The translations under genes were made by a program, and so were the position numbers. 64,000 nucleotides of DNA from Accumulibacter sp. (GTDB taxonomy: Bacteria > Pseudomonadota > Gammaproteobacteria > Burkholderiales > Rhodocyclaceae), in the NCBI GenBank assembly GCA_024235695.1, contig JACKLX010000010.1:62001-126000 (forward strand), given 5' to 3'. The notes under the pieces are model-generated. The model searched no databases. It had not been told where the DNA came from and saw nothing but the letters and a program-made list of their open reading frames with translations. Of the stretch, positions 62,010-64,000 are shown piece after piece; position 1 is the stretch's first letter, and the number at the start of each line of letters is the position of its first letter.

Positions 62010-64000
62010 ATGACTGCCGCAGCACATGTCCGCCAACTCGCCAACGGCGAATTCGCGATCCACTCGCTCGACGACCACCTGTTGTCTGTTGCCCGGCTGG
62101 CCGGACATCTTGCCGAGGCGATCCAGGGCGGGCCGTGGGCTGAGCTAGCCGGGGTCTGGCACGACCTTGGCAAGTACCAGCCGACGTTCCAGAGGTACAT
62201 CGCTTCTGCCAGTGGCCTGGATGCGCACATCGAGGCGCCTGGCAGGGTCAAGCACGCGATCGCTGGCGCGATTCATGCCTGCCGCCAGTCAGGACCGTAC
62301 GGCCAGCTGCTCGCCTACCTGATCGCCGGTCACCACGCCGGTTTGCCTGACTGGCATCCGGGCGAGGCTGCCGGCGCCGCGCTTTCCCAGGAACTGCAGG
62401 ATGAGCAGGCGACACTGGCGCAAGCGACAGCCGGTGGCGCGCCACAGGCTATCCTCGCGCCGGGCATTGCGCTCAGCAGACCGCCGATTCGCAACGCCGA
62501 CCAACTCCACTTCTGGCTGCGAATGCTCTTTTCCTGCCTGGTCGATGCCGACTTTCTCGACACCGAAGCGTTCATGGCCGATGCGCGAGGCGAAATGCGC
62601 GGCGGCTACCCCGAGATCACCGTGCTCCGCGAGGCGTTCGAGCGCTACATGGCGCGCCGTTTCACGGTCGCTGACACGCCGGTCAAGCGCCTGCGCGGCG
62701 AGATTCTCGCCAGTTGCGTTGCGCGTGCCGCGCAAGCACCAGGGCTGTTCAGCCTGACCGTACCGACCGGTGGCGGCAAGACGCTGGCTTCGCTCGGCTT
62801 TGCCCTGCATCACGCACAAGGACACGGCTTGCGACGCATCATCTACGTGATTCCGTACACCAGCATCATCGAGCAGACAGCCGACGTCTTCCGGGAACTC
62901 TTCGAGGGTATCGACCCTTCGCCGGTCATCGAACACCACAGCAACATCGAAGCGGAAAACGAAACGGCCAAGAGCCGCACGGCGTGCGAAAACTGGGACG
63001 CGCCGATCGTCGTGACGACCAACGTCCAGTTTTTCGAATCGCTCTACGCCGCGCGGCCCTCGCGTTGTCGAAAGTTGCACAACATCGCCAACAGCGTTGT
63101 CGTTCTCGACGAGGCGCAGCTGTTGCCGCCCGAGCATCTGGCGCCAATTCTCGACGCCCTGCGGCAACTGATCGAGCACTATCGGGTAACGGTCGTACTG
63201 TCCACCGCGACCCAGCCGGAGCTGCACAAGACGCGGTCCGATGCCTTCGGTCGTGTGCGATTGCCGGGATTGGGCGAAGCGCGCGAGCTCGCACCCGATC
63301 CGGCACGGCTCTACCGGCAACTCGAGCGGGTCAGCGTCAGCCTGCCCGACTCATCGCGGCAACGCTGCAGTTGGCAAGCGATCGCCGGCGAGCTCGCAGA
63401 GCAACAGCGTGTGCTGTGCATCGTCAACCGTCGAGACGATGCAGCGACGCTCTGGGGCCTCCTGCCAGAGGGCGCGTTGCACCTGTCGGCTCGCATGTGC
63501 GGCGCACATCGTGCCGAGGTGATTGCGGAAGTCCGCCGTCGCCTGATCGCTCTGGAGCCGGTGCGGGTGGTCAGCACCCAACTCGTCGAAGCTGGCGTCG
63601 ATCTCGATTTCCCGGTCGTCTATCGCGCGATGGCCGGCCTTGATTCGATCGCCCAGGCGGCGGGTCGCTGCAATCGCGAGGGTTGTCTGCCGCAGAAAGG
63701 ACGGGTGGTCGTTTTCAATCCGCCGAAGCCGTCGCCAAGCGGGCTGTTGCTGAAAGCGGAACAAGCCGCGGAAGTCGTGCTGTCGGGCGCATCTGGTGAG
63801 CCCCTCACCCCCCTACAATTCGGGCGTTACTTCGATTGTTTCTACGGCGGGGTGAACAGCTACGACAAGGAACGGGTCATGGAACTGCTGCAGCGCGATG
63901 CCGCCAGCGGGCAAGTACAATTCCGCTCGGCGGCGCAGGGGTTTCGTTTGATTGCCGACGAGGGGCAGCGGCAGGTGATGGTCAGCTGGGGAGAGGGGCA
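62010..64000 (+). CDS. cas3: CRISPR-associated helicase-nuclease Cas3, HD type, probably type I-C (3' end beyond window)
   Basis: The frame is open from the ATG at 62010 to the window end, about 663 residues. An N-terminal HD nuclease domain has HSLDDHLLSVARLAGHL, WHDLGKYQPTFQRYI (HD at 51-52) and IAGHHAGLPDWHPG (107-116). A superfamily 2 helicase follows: Walker A TVPTGGGKT at 250-258, IYVIPYTSIIEQTADVFRELF, DEAQ at 367-370 in LDEAQLLPP, VLSTATQPEL, and motif VI AQAAGRCNREG. Cas3 unwinds and degrades DNA marked by Cascade. Sequence style fits type I-C, whose Cas3 is about 720-750 residues, so only the C-terminus is missing. Later cas genes would lie beyond 64000. Confidence 0.93.
   Translation, partial: MTAAAHVRQLANGEFAIHSLDDHLLSVARLAGHLAEAIQGGPWAELAGVWHDLGKYQPTFQRYIASASGLDAHIEAPGRVKHAIAGAIHACRQSGPYGQLLAYLIAGHHAGLPDWHPGEAAGAALSQELQDEQATLAQATAGGAPQAILAPGIALSRPPIRNADQLHFWLRMLFSCLVDADFLDTEAFMADARGEMRGGYPEITVLREAFERYMARRFTVADTPVKRLRGEILASCVARAAQAPGLFSLTVPTGGGKTLASLGFALHHAQGHGLRRIIYVIPYTSIIEQTADVFRELFEGIDPSPVIEHHSNIEAENETAKSRTACENWDAPIVVTTNVQFFESLYAARPSRCRKLHNIANSVVVLDEAQLLPPEHLAPILDALRQLIEHYRVTVVLSTATQPELHKTRSDAFGRVRLPGLGEARELAPDPARLYRQLERVSVSLPDSSRQRCSWQAIAGELAEQQRVLCIVNRRDDAATLWGLLPEGALHLSARMCGAHRAEVIAEVRRRLIALEPVRVVSTQLVEAGVDLDFPVVYRAMAGLDSIAQAAGRCNREGCLPQKGRVVVFNPPKPSPSGLLLKAEQAAEVVLSGASGEPLTPLQFGRYFDCFYGGVNSYDKERVMELLQRDAASGQVQFRSAAQGFRLIADEGQRQVMVSWGEG

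Overview
This is a GC-rich, gene-dense stretch of bacterial chromosome. The order ndk, rlmN, pilW/pilF, rodZ-like, ispG, hisS, yfgM-like, bamB, der is a typical betaproteobacterial block. Together with DctS/DctR-controlled TRAP transporters, an HD-GYP protein and a cas3 gene it points to a betaproteobacterium, plausibly Rhodocyclales (an Accumulibacter-like or Dechloromonas-like organism). The lineage is an inference from gene order and base composition; no rRNA or tRNA gene was seen.

Region 1 (1-12,000) holds two TRAP-type organic-acid uptake systems read to the right. The first keeps only the end of its binding protein plus DctQ and a long DctM. The second is complete (dctP-dctQ-dctM) and faces a DctS/DctR-type two-component pair across a divergent control region. 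Between them lie an AlkA-like DNA glycosylase, accA and tilS. Intrinsic terminators follow both binding-protein genes and both dctM genes.

Region 2 (12,000-22,200) is the conserved housekeeping block: nucleotide metabolism (ndk), RNA methylation (rlmN), type IV pilus assembly, isoprenoid synthesis (ispG), tRNA charging (hisS), outer-membrane assembly (bamB), ribosome assembly (der), then a low-molecular-weight phosphatase. Many stop and start codons overlap, which suggests translational coupling.

Region 3 (22,200-30,300) is looser and more accessory. It has a decayed GGDEF-EAL fragment, a formylglycine-enzyme-like protein without the catalytic cysteines, an uncharacterised protein, an orphan zinc-finger anti-sigma-like protein, a pair of rSAM/selenodomain-type glycosyltransferases, a Tim44-like protein, an NhaR-like regulator, a hibernation-factor-like protein and a Bax-inhibitor-1 family membrane protein.

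Region 4 (30,300-41,900) has molybdenum cofactor genes (moaA, moeA), an AttEFGH-like ABC export and lipocalin-hydrolase unit, an HD-GYP phosphodiesterase, a lytic transglycosylase and two small uncharacterised genes. The 540 bp between those last two contain an AT-rich, palindrome-dense segment and an intrinsic terminator.

Region 5 (41,900-53,800) starts with a tight cluster of aldehyde dehydrogenase, Tat-exported small subunit, GMC oxidoreductase and lipase, which could form an ester to alcohol to aldehyde to acid route. It continues with a TVP38-like protein, a solute:sodium symporter preceded by a small coupled ORF, a secreted protein, a GT87-like glycosyltransferase and an LTA-synthase-like sulfatase-fold enzyme.

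Region 6 (53,800-61,520) is a leftward arn operon for 4-amino-4-deoxy-L-arabinose modification of lipid A. ArnA is split into two genes and a DedA-family gene closes the run. Region 7 (62,010-end) is a cas3 helicase-nuclease gene, probably type I-C, cut by the window edge; any further cas genes and the repeat array lie outside.
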